A stretch of 35,664 nt of DNA, taken from positions 1 to 35,664 of IMG/VR virus record IMGVR_UViG_3300049596_000342; one strand, written 5' to 3'. The position numbers were made by a program, and so were the translations under genes. Source of the stretch: a virus. Of the stretch, positions 8,031 to 14,690 are shown one piece after another. The first letter of the stretch is position 1; each line of letters opens with the position of its first letter. A model generated the notes under the pieces. That model made no database searches. It was not told the origin of the DNA and was given only the letters and a program-made list of their open reading frames with translations.

Positions 8031-8386
8031 TAAATTTCAATCTTAGTTCCATCAGGCATCGTAACCGTTGATGGTGGTCGCGTGTCGGTGATGGTCGTTT
8101 CGGTTTTAGTTATTTGCTCCTCTATTCCGTTATTCAATGTGTCAATGGCCTTAGCATTGCCCATCTTTGCGTTGTTAAATAAACTATCGACATACTCCTC
8201 AAGGTTGTTTGAGCCCGTTAACTTTTCGATAATCTTTTGAGTTAGTAACCTTTCCGCGCGCCTTGCCTCCCATCCTTTGCTCTTTGCTTCGGGTGTCGGT
8301 TGGTTATCTTTAGTAAATGATACGCCAGTCTCGAGTCCGTTCATTCTTACTCGAGGTTTTTTCGGTGTTTTGTCATCGGCTTTCAT
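8030..8386 (-). CDS. terS: Terminase small subunit, putative
   Basis: This 118-aa basic protein has a charged, disordered N-terminus with SFTKDNQPTPEAKSKGWEARRAERLLTQ split over residues 23-50, then helices (IIEKLTGSNNLEEYVDSLFNNA) and a beta-like C-terminal tail. The position directly before terL, the size and the composition match small terminases that recognise the packaging site, but the DNA-binding motif is not classical. A TATCTTTG promoter box ends 4 nt before the ATG, so its transcript may be leaderless. This would give the packaging and tail genes their own promoter. Confidence 0.7.
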   Translation of the reverse strand: MKADDKTPKKPRVRMNGLETGVSFTKDNQPTPEAKSKGWEARRAERLLTQKIIEKLTGSNNLEEYVDSLFNNAKMGNAKAIDTLNNGIEEQITKTETTITDTRPPSTVTMPDGTKIEI

Positions 8387-8390
8387 AGCA

Positions 8391-8423
8391 CAAAGATAAG
8401 TATTATTTTAATAAGTTAATCAA
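8391..8423 (-). promoter_or_regulatory. Bacteroidota-type promoter for terS (leaderless arrangement)
   Basis: On the minus strand TATCTTTG (8398-8391) matches the TAnnTTTG -7 element. A TTG (8423-8421) lies 22 nt upstream as a weak -33 element. Four bases (TGCT) separate the box from the ATG of terS, so transcription is expected to start at or next to the A of the start codon. Confidence 0.6.
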
Positions 8424-8933
8424 TTCAGTTTGCATCTGCTCAAACGATGTAGCTACTATGTAATTACCTCCATCGGCTTCAATTGCTGCTTTGCGTTTAA
8501 GTTGTGCTTCTCCCATTCGGTCACTGGGGCTTTTAATTTCGATGGCAAATAGTTTTCCTTTAAGAATACATTGAATATCCTCCATTCCTTTGTTAAGACC
8601 TGCAATGTAACCTATCCCTTTTCGATATCTGCCCTCACTACTTATTCGCCTTGCACTATTGCAACTGTGTACTGCTTTAAGATATGCAATAATCAAATCG
8701 GTAAACTTATTGGTGTTAAAAGCATCTTTGGTTTCTTTTGGCTGGACAACATTGTTCACTGGTAAATCCAAATGGTTTGTCGTGAGCTCCGCTTTTCGCT
8801 TCTTAACAACTTTCTTTTTGTTAAGGTTAAATCGTTCAATCGGTAATGTTTGCCAAAACGCTTGATTCATGTTAGATCGTTTAAATTGGTTGTGATAATA
8901 AAGTTCGAATTCGGGGATTGTGTAAATTTTCAT
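8403..8933 (-). CDS. VRR-NUC domain nuclease
   Basis: The C-terminal half of this 176-aa protein carries the VRR-NUC pattern: GIGYIAGLNKGMEDIQCIL, then LFAIEIKSPSDR and EAQLKRKAAIEADGGNYIV (about residues 128-163). Here D and E/K form the PD-(D/E)XK metal site and the Q...G-Y/V segment is diagnostic. The N-terminal 75 residues are basic and low in pattern, possibly DNA-binding. Phage VRR-NUC proteins are thought to be structure-specific or Holliday-junction-type nucleases, which would help resolve DNA before packaging. It sits between the putative origin and terS. Its end lies upstream of the terS promoter. Confidence 0.82.
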   Translation of the reverse strand: MKIYTIPEFELYYHNQFKRSNMNQAFWQTLPIERFNLNKKKVVKKRKAELTTNHLDLPVNNVVQPKETKDAFNTNKFTDLIIAYLKAVHSCNSARRISSEGRYRKGIGYIAGLNKGMEDIQCILKGKLFAIEIKSPSDRMGEAQLKRKAAIEADGGNYIVATSFEQMQTELINLLK

Positions 8934-9204
8934 ATTATTTATAATTTATAGAAAACTCAATTTTTTTCTAAGTCTTTTCTAATAACTTTTCTAAGTCTTT
9001 TCTAAGCTATAACCCTTACTACTACTATATTTTATATATATATAGAAAAAAGAAAGAGGTAAATGGCTAAAACTATTCCTATTATTATTTTTGATAATAT
9101 TTTTTGTAGTAATTTGCCAAATGCCTTTTCTATTTCTATTTTTTTCTAAATAATTAGTAATCAATAGTTTAATATAGAAAAGACTTTTAGAAAATACTTT
9201 ACTA
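8934..9204. other. AT-rich intergenic region with iteron-like repeats, candidate replication origin
   Basis: This 271-bp gap lies between the helicase and the VRR-NUC gene and is strongly AT-rich, with polypurine/polypyrimidine tracts and a TATATATATA stretch near 9034-9043. A 19-bp repeat occurs twice in direct orientation (8964-8982, 8987-9005), and an inverted variant lies at 9175-9194. Further TTTTCTA cores occur near 9126-9132 and 9142-9148. An origin next to the replicative helicase would fit. A frame on the minus strand can be read through it, but its composition is not protein-like. Confidence 0.45.
8964..9005. repeat. Tandem 19-bp iterons
   Basis: TTTTCTAAGTCTTTTCTAA occurs at 8964-8982 and again at 8987-9005 (23-bp period, spacer TAAC). 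A reverse-complement copy with a 2-nt insertion lies at 9175-9194, so the three copies bracket the AT-rich region. Confidence 0.75.
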
Positions 9205-10767
9205 TTAAAATGGTTGTTTATTTTCATAATCGCTATAAGATTCATATTCAACTGATTGGTTATTTTCCCTCACAAATAGAAATGGAGTGCCTTTCTTTTT
9301 TTCAAGGTAATTATTGCTATTAAATGGAAAATAATACTTATTCGGTTGCGGTGTCATTTTCATTTCATTTTTAAGGACTTTAAGAATGTAAGACATCTTT
9401 TCTCTTTCTTTATCAAACCACCTTTCTTTAATATCTTTTGCAGTTGCTTCAAACTCATTACAATCATTATTATCAAAAAAGTATTCAATGTATATTTCAA
9501 GTTCTTTTCTTAATCCGTTTTTACTTTCTTTTTTGATAAGTTCCAGCGATTCTGTTTGTATTTCCTCCTGCGTGAATACCATACGCGAATTTGAAAAGTC
9601 AATTTCAGGCAGTTGTTCTAAATATTTAAGGAATTTAGGAATCTCGTTAAACAAATCGTTTTCTATGTTGGTGTTCTTTTTGCCAACGATTGGGTTTATT
9701 TTCCTAATCCAAAATCGAATTTCTTCGTCATCTATTCGCATAAAATCGGTTTCCTTATTTGTGCAAACTATAATTTTACCAAAGAATGGCACACTATAAT
9801 GTTGCACAAATTTTTGTGATACTGAAATAGTTTTTGCAGTTGCTAACGATTTAAGTTTTTCAACAACGTGTTGCTTTTCAATTACCGTTTCATCTATCAT
9901 AATTATATTCTTTGTGGCATAGGCATCATTAAAACTACTCATTAAGTCACTTGGATTAATAAGTGTTGAATTTTCGCCAAATAGCATCTGAATATAATTC
10001 AAGAAAGTAGTTTTTCCTGTTTCCCTTTCAGTTGAAACTAAAGAAAGCACTGGTAATATTTGACAAGGATGCTCATAAAGTAACTTCATGTACTTCAAAC
10101 CTAACTCTAATTGCTCGCCAAAGATGTGACTTAATAAACCAAGTGTTACACTAATGTCATCGGTGTAAACCGTATCACTAAATTTAGTATGTGGAAATTT
10201 GGCATATAAATTATAACAATTGTTTTTAGATGGAATAAAAGTCACATTATTAGGAATAATTGTGAAGTCATCAAACTTATAAATTTTGCAAAGTATATTT
10301 TTCGTATGATCCTCTTTTATTTCATCTTTTTTCCATGACTTTAAAATAACATTAGTTCCTGAATAGCGGTCATCTTTTTTAATTACTTTAAAATAATCAG
10401 AGCCAACGCGAATATAAGGTATTTCGTTTTGCATTATATTATAAGAAACGTGACTCATAGCTTGAAAGTAATCGCCTTTAAATTTAACCGTTGTCAACAA
10501 TATAAATTTACTAAAGCTTTGTCCAGTTGCTAAATCAAATGGGTTTGACTTTTTAATGTCAATCTTTCCGTTTTTATTTAAAATAAAATTAGGGCTTTTA
10601 GACAAATCACTTGCATCACTTACGGGGTAAGTTGCTTCAGTATCTGAAAACGAAATACATTTTTTATCGCCCTCAAATATTTGCTGCATCGTTCCAAATT
10701 CGTTAAACCAATCTATTGGATTGTAGATTGAATTCTTTTCGGGTTTTTTAAATTTGTTCATTTTCAT
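9205..10767 (-). CDS. Replicative helicase, SF3/DUF5906-like (primase-helicase C-terminal type)
   Basis: This protein of about 520 aa unwinds DNA at the phage origin. The ATPase core shows a Walker A-like loop STERETGKTTF (about residues 246-256) and Walker B NIIMIDE (288-294). KSLATAKTISVSQKF and the sensor-type KIIVCTNKE (about 331-339) follow, then an arginine-rich RFWIRKI. The N-terminal 200 residues lack a recognisable primase catalytic triad, and the primase is a separate gene two frames upstream. The ATG at 10767 is preferred over a TTG one codon earlier. The start overlaps the 62-aa gene by 20 nt. The iteron region follows its stop. Confidence 0.82.
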   Translation of the reverse strand: MKMNKFKKPEKNSIYNPIDWFNEFGTMQQIFEGDKKCISFSDTEATYPVSDASDLSKSPNFILNKNGKIDIKKSNPFDLATGQSFSKFILLTTVKFKGDYFQAMSHVSYNIMQNEIPYIRVGSDYFKVIKKDDRYSGTNVILKSWKKDEIKEDHTKNILCKIYKFDDFTIIPNNVTFIPSKNNCYNLYAKFPHTKFSDTVYTDDISVTLGLLSHIFGEQLELGLKYMKLLYEHPCQILPVLSLVSTERETGKTTFLNYIQMLFGENSTLINPSDLMSSFNDAYATKNIIMIDETVIEKQHVVEKLKSLATAKTISVSQKFVQHYSVPFFGKIIVCTNKETDFMRIDDEEIRFWIRKINPIVGKKNTNIENDLFNEIPKFLKYLEQLPEIDFSNSRMVFTQEEIQTESLELIKKESKNGLRKELEIYIEYFFDNNDCNEFEATAKDIKERWFDKEREKMSYILKVLKNEMKMTPQPNKYYFPFNSNNYLEKKKGTPFLFVRENNQSVEYESYSDYENKQPF

Positions 10768-10936
10768 CAATTTGTTTTATCATTTCTTGAGCAAATTCTC
10801 TTGCAGCAAAACATATAATTTCTATGTCAAGTTCTTCAAAATCTTTATAACTTTCTTCCATTTTTGCAATAAAACTTTGCATTGCTAAACCTGCAAAGTA
10901 ATCAAATCTTTCTTGTTTTGTTTTTTTGTTTTTCAT
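10748..10936 (-). CDS. Small conserved phage-type protein of unknown function
   Basis: This 62-aa protein is acidic and helical (MKNKKTKQERFDYFAGLAMQ at the start, FAAREFAQEMIKQIDENEQ near the end). The FAGLAMQ and A-FA-EM pattern resembles a common group of small phage proteins with no known role. It begins just downstream of a terminator-like three-way junction element, so its expression from upstream may depend on read-through. It overlaps the helicase start by 20 nt. Confidence 0.65.
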   Translation of the reverse strand: MKNKKTKQERFDYFAGLAMQSFIAKMEESYKDFEELDIEIICFAAREFAQEMIKQIDENEQI

Positions 10937-10944
10937 AATTTTAA

Positions 10945-11071
10945 AAATAAAAAAGCCCTAGTGATTAAGTTTGCTTACGAAGCAAGTAAGGGATTGACTC
11001 CTTACACTTAATCATTAGGACTTCTAATGTTTTAATGTCAATCTATGTTACTTCGGTTCGTGACTCCGATA
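10945..11071 (-). ncRNA. Structured short RNA or attenuated leader with a three-way junction terminator
   Basis: A minus-strand promoter at 11075-11106 predicts a start near 11071. The transcript opens with a hairpin (11050-11056 with 11066-11073, one bulge). It ends in a compact three-way junction. The outer stem pairs 10957-10969 with 11007-11019 (13 pairs including one G-T), extended by AAG/CTT beyond one mismatch. Two inner hairpins are TTGCTT-ACG-AAGCAA (10971-10985) and GTAAGG-N8-CCTTAC (10986-11005). On the minus strand the stem runs straight into GGGCTTTTTTATTTTT, an intrinsic terminator. The product would be about 125 nt. It may be a free small RNA or a regulated leader for the 62-aa gene and helicase. 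Confidence 0.55.
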
Positions 11072-11074
11072 GTG

Positions 11075-11106
11075 CAAATGTACTTTATAATTATTTATTT
11101 TGCAAA
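11075..11106 (-). promoter_or_regulatory. Bacteroidota-type promoter (TTTG-N20-TACATTTG)
   Basis: On the minus strand TTTG (11106-11103) lies 20 nt before TACATTTG (11082-11075), matching the -33/-7 pair. The -33 half overlaps the end of the primase gene. TACATTTGCA recurs at two other minus-strand promoter candidates. Confidence 0.6.
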
Positions 11107-11972
11107 TAAGTAGGAAAATTTAAACCCTTATCCACCATTTCTTTGGCAGTTTTTTTATAAACATCTGGCTTTTTAGATAAATAGCTTTGCGAATCAATTA
11201 AGTTATTGATAAGTGAAATGGCATCATTATAATCAATATAATTCGCGCCAACATACCCACCGAGCAAATAACTGGTAGCACGTAAAATAATATGTCCAGT
11301 ATCGGTTATGGTATTAATACGTTTAGCAATTATCTTTTCAATAACCGATGTTTTGTCATCAATTATGTATTGTTTAGTCGCAGGCCTTACAATTTCAATG
11401 TGTTTTGTTGACCAAGTTTGTGCATCGTTTCTGTGTAGAATGTCGGCATCGTAACTGATAAACATTGGTAGTATGCAGTTCTTTGGTGCTGTATCAAACC
11501 CATTATAACAGTTGAGGTGTCGCTCAATGCCTGCATAATAGTGTTTAAATTCATCAACCGAAGTGCAAATAGGTATCTTAACCAGTGCGCGAACACCATG
11601 CCTTGAAGCCGATAGCCACGCAGTTATAATGTATTTATATTCGTTAAATAAATATTGTTTAAATTCAACTGCCACATCGCTTTCCAAATGGTCAAAATCC
11701 AAAACAAGCAATCCAGTCCAATGTTGAATATTAGAATACTTACGCGGCCCATCAACATAAACACATGGAGTAAACGAGTATAATTTTGACTTCAATGCTT
11801 GCTTTTTGGCCATGTCTTTATTTTCTTCAGCAATACGTATCTCCTCAAATACATTGCGGATATCTTTTTTTGGCGTTCTAATCGCATTAATTAGATATTC
11901 AAGCGTAACACTACCTAATGGAGTGCTACGTTTGATATCGGCTTCGTAATAGTTGAATGTTATTGGTTGCAT
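11091..11972 (-). CDS. Primase, BT4734/VirE N-terminal type (AEP superfamily)
   Basis: This 293-aa protein carries the BT4734-like domain of Bacteroidota mobile elements. It has a lead segment on limiting computation of the element (FTPCVYVDGPRKYSNI), then the catalytic acidic pair in GLLVLDFDHL (about residues 87-96). WLSASRHGVRALVKIPI (about 118-134) supplies the conserved Ser/His/Gly-R region. The C-terminal 80 residues (GHIILRATSYLLGGYVGANY, then DVYKKTAKEMVDKGL) resemble a PriCT-type helical domain. It should synthesise primers for the separate SF3-type helicase encoded downstream. The start overlaps the nuclease gene by 13 nt. Confidence 0.78.
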   Translation of the reverse strand: MQPITFNYYEADIKRSTPLGSVTLEYLINAIRTPKKDIRNVFEEIRIAEENKDMAKKQALKSKLYSFTPCVYVDGPRKYSNIQHWTGLLVLDFDHLESDVAVEFKQYLFNEYKYIITAWLSASRHGVRALVKIPICTSVDEFKHYYAGIERHLNCYNGFDTAPKNCILPMFISYDADILHRNDAQTWSTKHIEIVRPATKQYIIDDKTSVIEKIIAKRINTITDTGHIILRATSYLLGGYVGANYIDYNDAISLINNLIDSQSYLSKKPDVYKKTAKEMVDKGLNFPTYLQNK

Positions 11973-12517
11973 AGTTTATCCATCATAAACTCATAATTGG
12001 CTATGTGAACATTTGTGTAATCAATACCGTTTGGATGTATCTTATGCTCAAATACTGGTTTATTGTTAATACTAAACTGATAGCCTAATGGTTTCTTTCG
12101 CACTTCACCAATGTTGAACACACCAAGAAAACCGTTAAAAGAATGGTGATCATGTAGCTCCTCATGTCTATCGATGTGCAATTCTACTCCATCAATAATT
12201 GTTGATTGCTCATTTAAAATAAAATAGCTATAAGATAAAGGTGGGCAAATTAAAACAATAGCTTTAACAAATTCGCCTGGTTTATATTCCCATTCTGCGG
12301 TTGTGTATCTTTCGGCTTGTTTAATGTACTTGCCTATTTCCTCGCCTCTTTTTTTGTCGGGTATTTTACATTCAATTGCAAAGTGATATTTGCCATCAAT
12401 AGTTAAAAGCAAATCAATTCTATTTTTCTTGCACTTGCTTACTACTTCTCTTTGAACTTCAAAATACTTTTTAAATTTTAATTCAAGTTTGTTTACAAAT
12501 TCTTTTTCTGTTTTCAT
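11960..12517 (-). CDS. PD-(D/E)XK superfamily nuclease
   Basis: The N-terminal half of this 185-aa protein carries the restriction-endonuclease-like core: KKNRIDLLLTIDGKYHFAIE with D35 and E49, followed by C-K51 (AIECKIPDKK), then KRGEEIGKYIKQAERY (helix with a conserved Q). This is the D-Xn-ExK metal site. The C-terminal part is not recognised. Its place between the annealing-protein cluster and primase suggests a role in recombination or DNA end processing, perhaps as exonuclease partner of the RecT-like protein. That pairing is inference. It starts 1 nt after the stop of a 49-codon ORF. Confidence 0.72.
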   Translation of the reverse strand: MKTEKEFVNKLELKFKKYFEVQREVVSKCKKNRIDLLLTIDGKYHFAIECKIPDKKRGEEIGKYIKQAERYTTAEWEYKPGEFVKAIVLICPPLSYSYFILNEQSTIIDGVELHIDRHEELHDHHSFNGFLGVFNIGEVRKKPLGYQFSINNKPVFEHKIHPNGIDYTNVHIANYEFMMDKLCNQ

Positions 12518-12518
12518 G

Positions 12519-12668
12519 TTATTTTTTTTTAGGGTTTAGTTTATTGTACTCGGTTTGATTGTAATTAAAGCCATCGACAACCATTGCTTTTTGGATAGCG
12601 TGATAAATTGTTTCGGCCCATGTTGGAAGGATTTTCCCGCTTGGGGATTTTACTAAAAATATTTTCAT
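12519..12668 (-). CDS. 49-aa small ORF in front of the nuclease gene
   Basis: The ATG at 12666-12668 follows an attenuator-like element, and the frame runs to a TAA at 12519-12521, just before the nuclease ATG. The product begins MKIFLVKSPSGKILPTWAET and contains IYHAIQKAMVVDGFNY, then ends in a basic PKKK. The mix of a hydrophobic core and helical pattern looks protein-like, and it fits the gap exactly. The function is unknown. It could be a leader peptide for the attenuator or a small DNA-binding partner. Confidence 0.55.
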   Translation of the reverse strand: MKIFLVKSPSGKILPTWAETIYHAIQKAMVVDGFNYNQTEYNKLNPKKK

Positions 12669-12681
12669 ACTTATAAGAATT

Positions 12682-12768
12682 AAAAAAGCCCGCTAAACTT
12701 TGCATAGGATTCCACTTCTATACTCGGTTAAACGGGCCAATATTATTATGTTTCTATAATGTGGAATC
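12682..12768 (-). promoter_or_regulatory. Attenuator-like leader with alternative pairings and terminator
   Basis: Read on the minus strand, four segments follow in the order a-b-a'-b'. They are GATTCCAC (12768-12761), GGCCCGTTTAACC (12738-12726), GTGGAATC (12715-12708) and GTTTAGCGGGC (12698-12688), then TTTTTT (12687-12682). Segment a is perfectly complementary to a', and b pairs with b' (two mismatches) to form an intrinsic terminator. Because they interleave, the two helices either exclude each other, as in a riboswitch or attenuator, or form a pseudoknot. The element precedes the 49-aa ORF and the nuclease-primase genes. Confidence 0.5.
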
Positions 12769-12796
12769 GAAACAACTTGGTAAATATAAGTAATAA

Positions 12797-13291
12797 TTAC
12801 TTAATCTGCAAATTACGATGTGTTGCTATACTGCAACCAGCAACATCAACACCATCCTTTAATGCTGCTTTAATAGCTGCCTTATCTGCTTGTTCAGTAA
12901 CTTTGACCACCTTGTATGCAGCAGGCAGTTGGTTTACATCATCAACCTCAACTGTTTCAGATTTGCGAAAGTTAATCTTTACCAATGGTGTCTTTATTTC
13001 TTCAATGCTAAATAAATCCATTGCGTGTTTAATGCGGTCTTTAAGGTATTCAGATGCCTTTTCACGTTGCTTCTTTAAGTTCTGCAACCTCTTTATTTCA
13101 GCCTCAATGATGTCAACATCAGCATCCATTTGTTTTATTACAAATGAATAGGCAACAGATTTGTTTTGCAACTGTTCTTCAGTAATTGCAAGTGCTTCCT
13201 CAAGAGAGGGGGTTAACTCACCCCCATTCTCTATAAGTTCTTCTGCTAATTGATTATAGCTTTGTTCGATTTGAAAGATTGTAGTTTTCAT
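12797..13291 (-). CDS. Siphovirus Gp157-like protein
   Basis: This 164-aa protein matches the Gp157 family pattern. An N-terminal helix (IFQIEQSYNQLAEELIENGG) leads to a long coiled coil with DADVDIIEAEIKRLQNLKKQ (about 73-92) and SEYLKDRIKHAMDLF. A C-terminal beta region (KINFRKSETVEVDDVNQLP, then AYKVVKVTEQADKAAIKAAL) ends with GVDVAGCSI. In Streptococcus phages the family is linked to phage resistance in plasmid trials, but its biochemical role is unknown. It commonly sits with single-strand annealing proteins and SSBs, as here. The start ATG overlaps the stop of the RecT-like gene. Confidence 0.85.
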   Translation of the reverse strand: MKTTIFQIEQSYNQLAEELIENGGELTPSLEEALAITEEQLQNKSVAYSFVIKQMDADVDIIEAEIKRLQNLKKQREKASEYLKDRIKHAMDLFSIEEIKTPLVKINFRKSETVEVDDVNQLPAAYKVVKVTEQADKAAIKAALKDGVDVAGCSIATHRNLQIK

Positions 13292-13986
13292 TATGCTTCA
13301 GTTTTAGATGTTAATGAAATAGTTGTTAATTTAGCTTTCATATCATCCTTTGCAGCCAACACTCTTAAGTCAAGTTTAATGTCTTTAGGAACTGCTTTCC
13401 AAATAGCTTGTAATTCATTTAAACTAACACACACTTGAATATCATTGATAATCTCATCAATTGTTGTGTCAACTTCAATGTGGGTAGCATCTTCAGTAGT
13501 TACCACTTGCATTTCCTCTGGCACATACACTGGTCCACTAAAGATGTCCGGACAATACCACTTCACACCATTACTAATAGCCCTTGCGAATAACATATTC
13601 TTTGGAAATTTGTCAATATTCTTGGTTAGTGCTTTTTTCGCATCTTCAATGGTAAATGTGCTATTACCTATCTTTGTGTTACCTTGATAAAAGTCAATGC
13701 TGCAAACCTTTTCTGATGCCTCAACAACACGATAGTCATACTTGCCACTCCCTTTAAGTCTTGATGCAATAAGACCTGCTCCGATTGTCGGCTTTCCTTG
13801 AATAATGTGGATACCAGTCATAGCAGCGAAAGGAGGAATTCCAATTTCTTGCCCTGCTTGTATTTTTACTATTGCTTGGGCTGCTGATTTTGTGTCTGAA
13901 AACATTCCACTTTCTGCGAATGCTTTGGCCAAGTTCATAAGTTCTGAAATTGGCAATTGTTGTACGATTGAAACTTGTGTGTTCAT
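13291..13986 (-). CDS. RecT-like single-strand annealing protein, putative
   Basis: This 231-aa protein contains a pattern seen in phage annealing proteins of the RecT group: SAAQAIVKIQAGQEIGIPPF (about 34-53), then MTGIHIIQGKPTIGAGLIAS (about 56-75). TIEDAKKA and KFPKNMLFARAISNGVKWYC (about 128-147) follow, then PVYVPEEM. It probably anneals complementary single strands during replication and recombination. Gp157-like, OB-fold and nuclease neighbours support that. The C-terminal 60 residues are acidic and variable. Many relatives are annotated only as hypothetical, so the family call is moderate. The ATG at 13986 has an A-rich leader. Confidence 0.65.
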   Translation of the reverse strand: MNTQVSIVQQLPISELMNLAKAFAESGMFSDTKSAAQAIVKIQAGQEIGIPPFAAMTGIHIIQGKPTIGAGLIASRLKGSGKYDYRVVEASEKVCSIDFYQGNTKIGNSTFTIEDAKKALTKNIDKFPKNMLFARAISNGVKWYCPDIFSGPVYVPEEMQVVTTEDATHIEVDTTIDEIINDIQVCVSLNELQAIWKAVPKDIKLDLRVLAAKDDMKAKLTTISLTSKTEA

Positions 13987-14008
13987 TGTTATTTGTTTTT
14001 AAGGGTTA

Positions 14009-14332
14009 TTAAAATGGTACTTCTTGATTATTACTTGGTGCTGCTGCCTCCGTAAATGGATTACTATCAATCTTCCAACAAGCAATAGTGTTGAACACCT
14101 TTACTTCACCTTGCGGTGATGTCCATTCTCGCCCTCTGATGTTGATGTGCGCTTCAATGTCCTGACCAACTGAAAGCGAATCTGCAAGTGAGCAGGATTT
14201 CTGTTGCAGTTCAATTGATACGATTTGCGGATACTGGTCATTTGTGGTTAAGATAAGTTCCCTCTTTGAGAATTTTCCATCACTAACTGATACTGTTGCG
14301 CCAATGCGCTTAATTGTGCCTTTGATTGTCAT
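14009..14332 (-). CDS. DUF3127-type OB-fold protein, SSB-like
   Basis: This 107-aa protein starts with MTIKGTIKRIGATVSVSDGK and continues FSKRELILTTNDQYPQIVSI, the pattern of the DUF3127 family of Bacteroidota. The body is all-beta with alternating strands, as expected for an OB fold. The C-terminus is low-complexity and ends EVPF, which resembles the acidic hydrophobic tip (D/E..PF) through which SSBs recruit partners. A single-stranded DNA binding role is inferred from fold, tip and position next to the annealing protein. Confidence 0.7.
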   Translation of the reverse strand: MTIKGTIKRIGATVSVSDGKFSKRELILTTNDQYPQIVSIELQQKSCSLADSLSVGQDIEAHINIRGREWTSPQGEVKVFNTIACWKIDSNPFTEAAAPSNNQEVPF

Positions 14333-14341
14333 TTTGTTTGT

Positions 14342-14632
14342 TTATTTGTTTTTGTGTAAAAAATCGGTTAATACCATTGAAAGAAATGAGGTGTGCGGGA
14401 TGTAATCGTTAAATTGTAAGTTAATTTCGTGCTTGTCGTTACTAACTGCAAGGTCACATAGTTGCATTGTCCAGAATGCATCTTTACGGTCAATAGAAGC
14501 GGTTATTTCATTGTCTTTATTCCATACGTAGAATGTTTCGTTGTCGCTTTCGTATTCAATGCGCTCTTTAGAATTTTCGATTTGCCACGTTGTTAGCGTT
14601 GATACTTTTGTGATGATGTTGATTGAGTTCAT
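14342..14632 (-). CDS. Hypothetical protein
   Basis: This 96-aa acidic protein is of no recognised family. It alternates strands in the first half (TWQIENSKERIEYESDNETF) and ends in a helical FLSMVLTDFLHKNK. It lies 9 nt before the DUF3127 gene in the same operon, so it is probably an early or middle accessory replication gene. The leader AACTAAC lies just before the ATG. Confidence 0.6.
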   Translation of the reverse strand: MNSINIITKVSTLTTWQIENSKERIEYESDNETFYVWNKDNEITASIDRKDAFWTMQLCDLAVSNDKHEINLQFNDYIPHTSFLSMVLTDFLHKNK

Positions 14633-14662
14633 GTTAGTTTGTTTTTATTGGGTTAGTAAATT

Positions 14663-14690
14663 GGGGGTGTTTAGCCCCCTTTGTTTTGTT
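14663..14690 (+). terminator. Intrinsic terminator-like hairpin, plus orientation
   Basis: GGGGG (14663-14667), loop TGTTTAG, CCCCC (14675-14679), then TTTGTTTTGTT. The T-rich tail is on the plus strand, although all genes nearby are on the minus strand. On the minus strand it is a stem without a T tail. It may block antisense transcription or protect mRNA ends. Confidence 0.5.

Noticed and set aside
8964-9005. Possible CRISPR-like array
   Set aside because: Only two 19-bp repeats with a 4-nt spacer, no unique spacers of normal size, no cas genes.
8991-9251. 86-codon minus-strand ORF over the AT-rich gap
   Set aside because: It overlaps the helicase end, is made of K/N/I/S low-complexity codons from repeats, and has no coupling to neighbours. 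The region is better read as non-coding.
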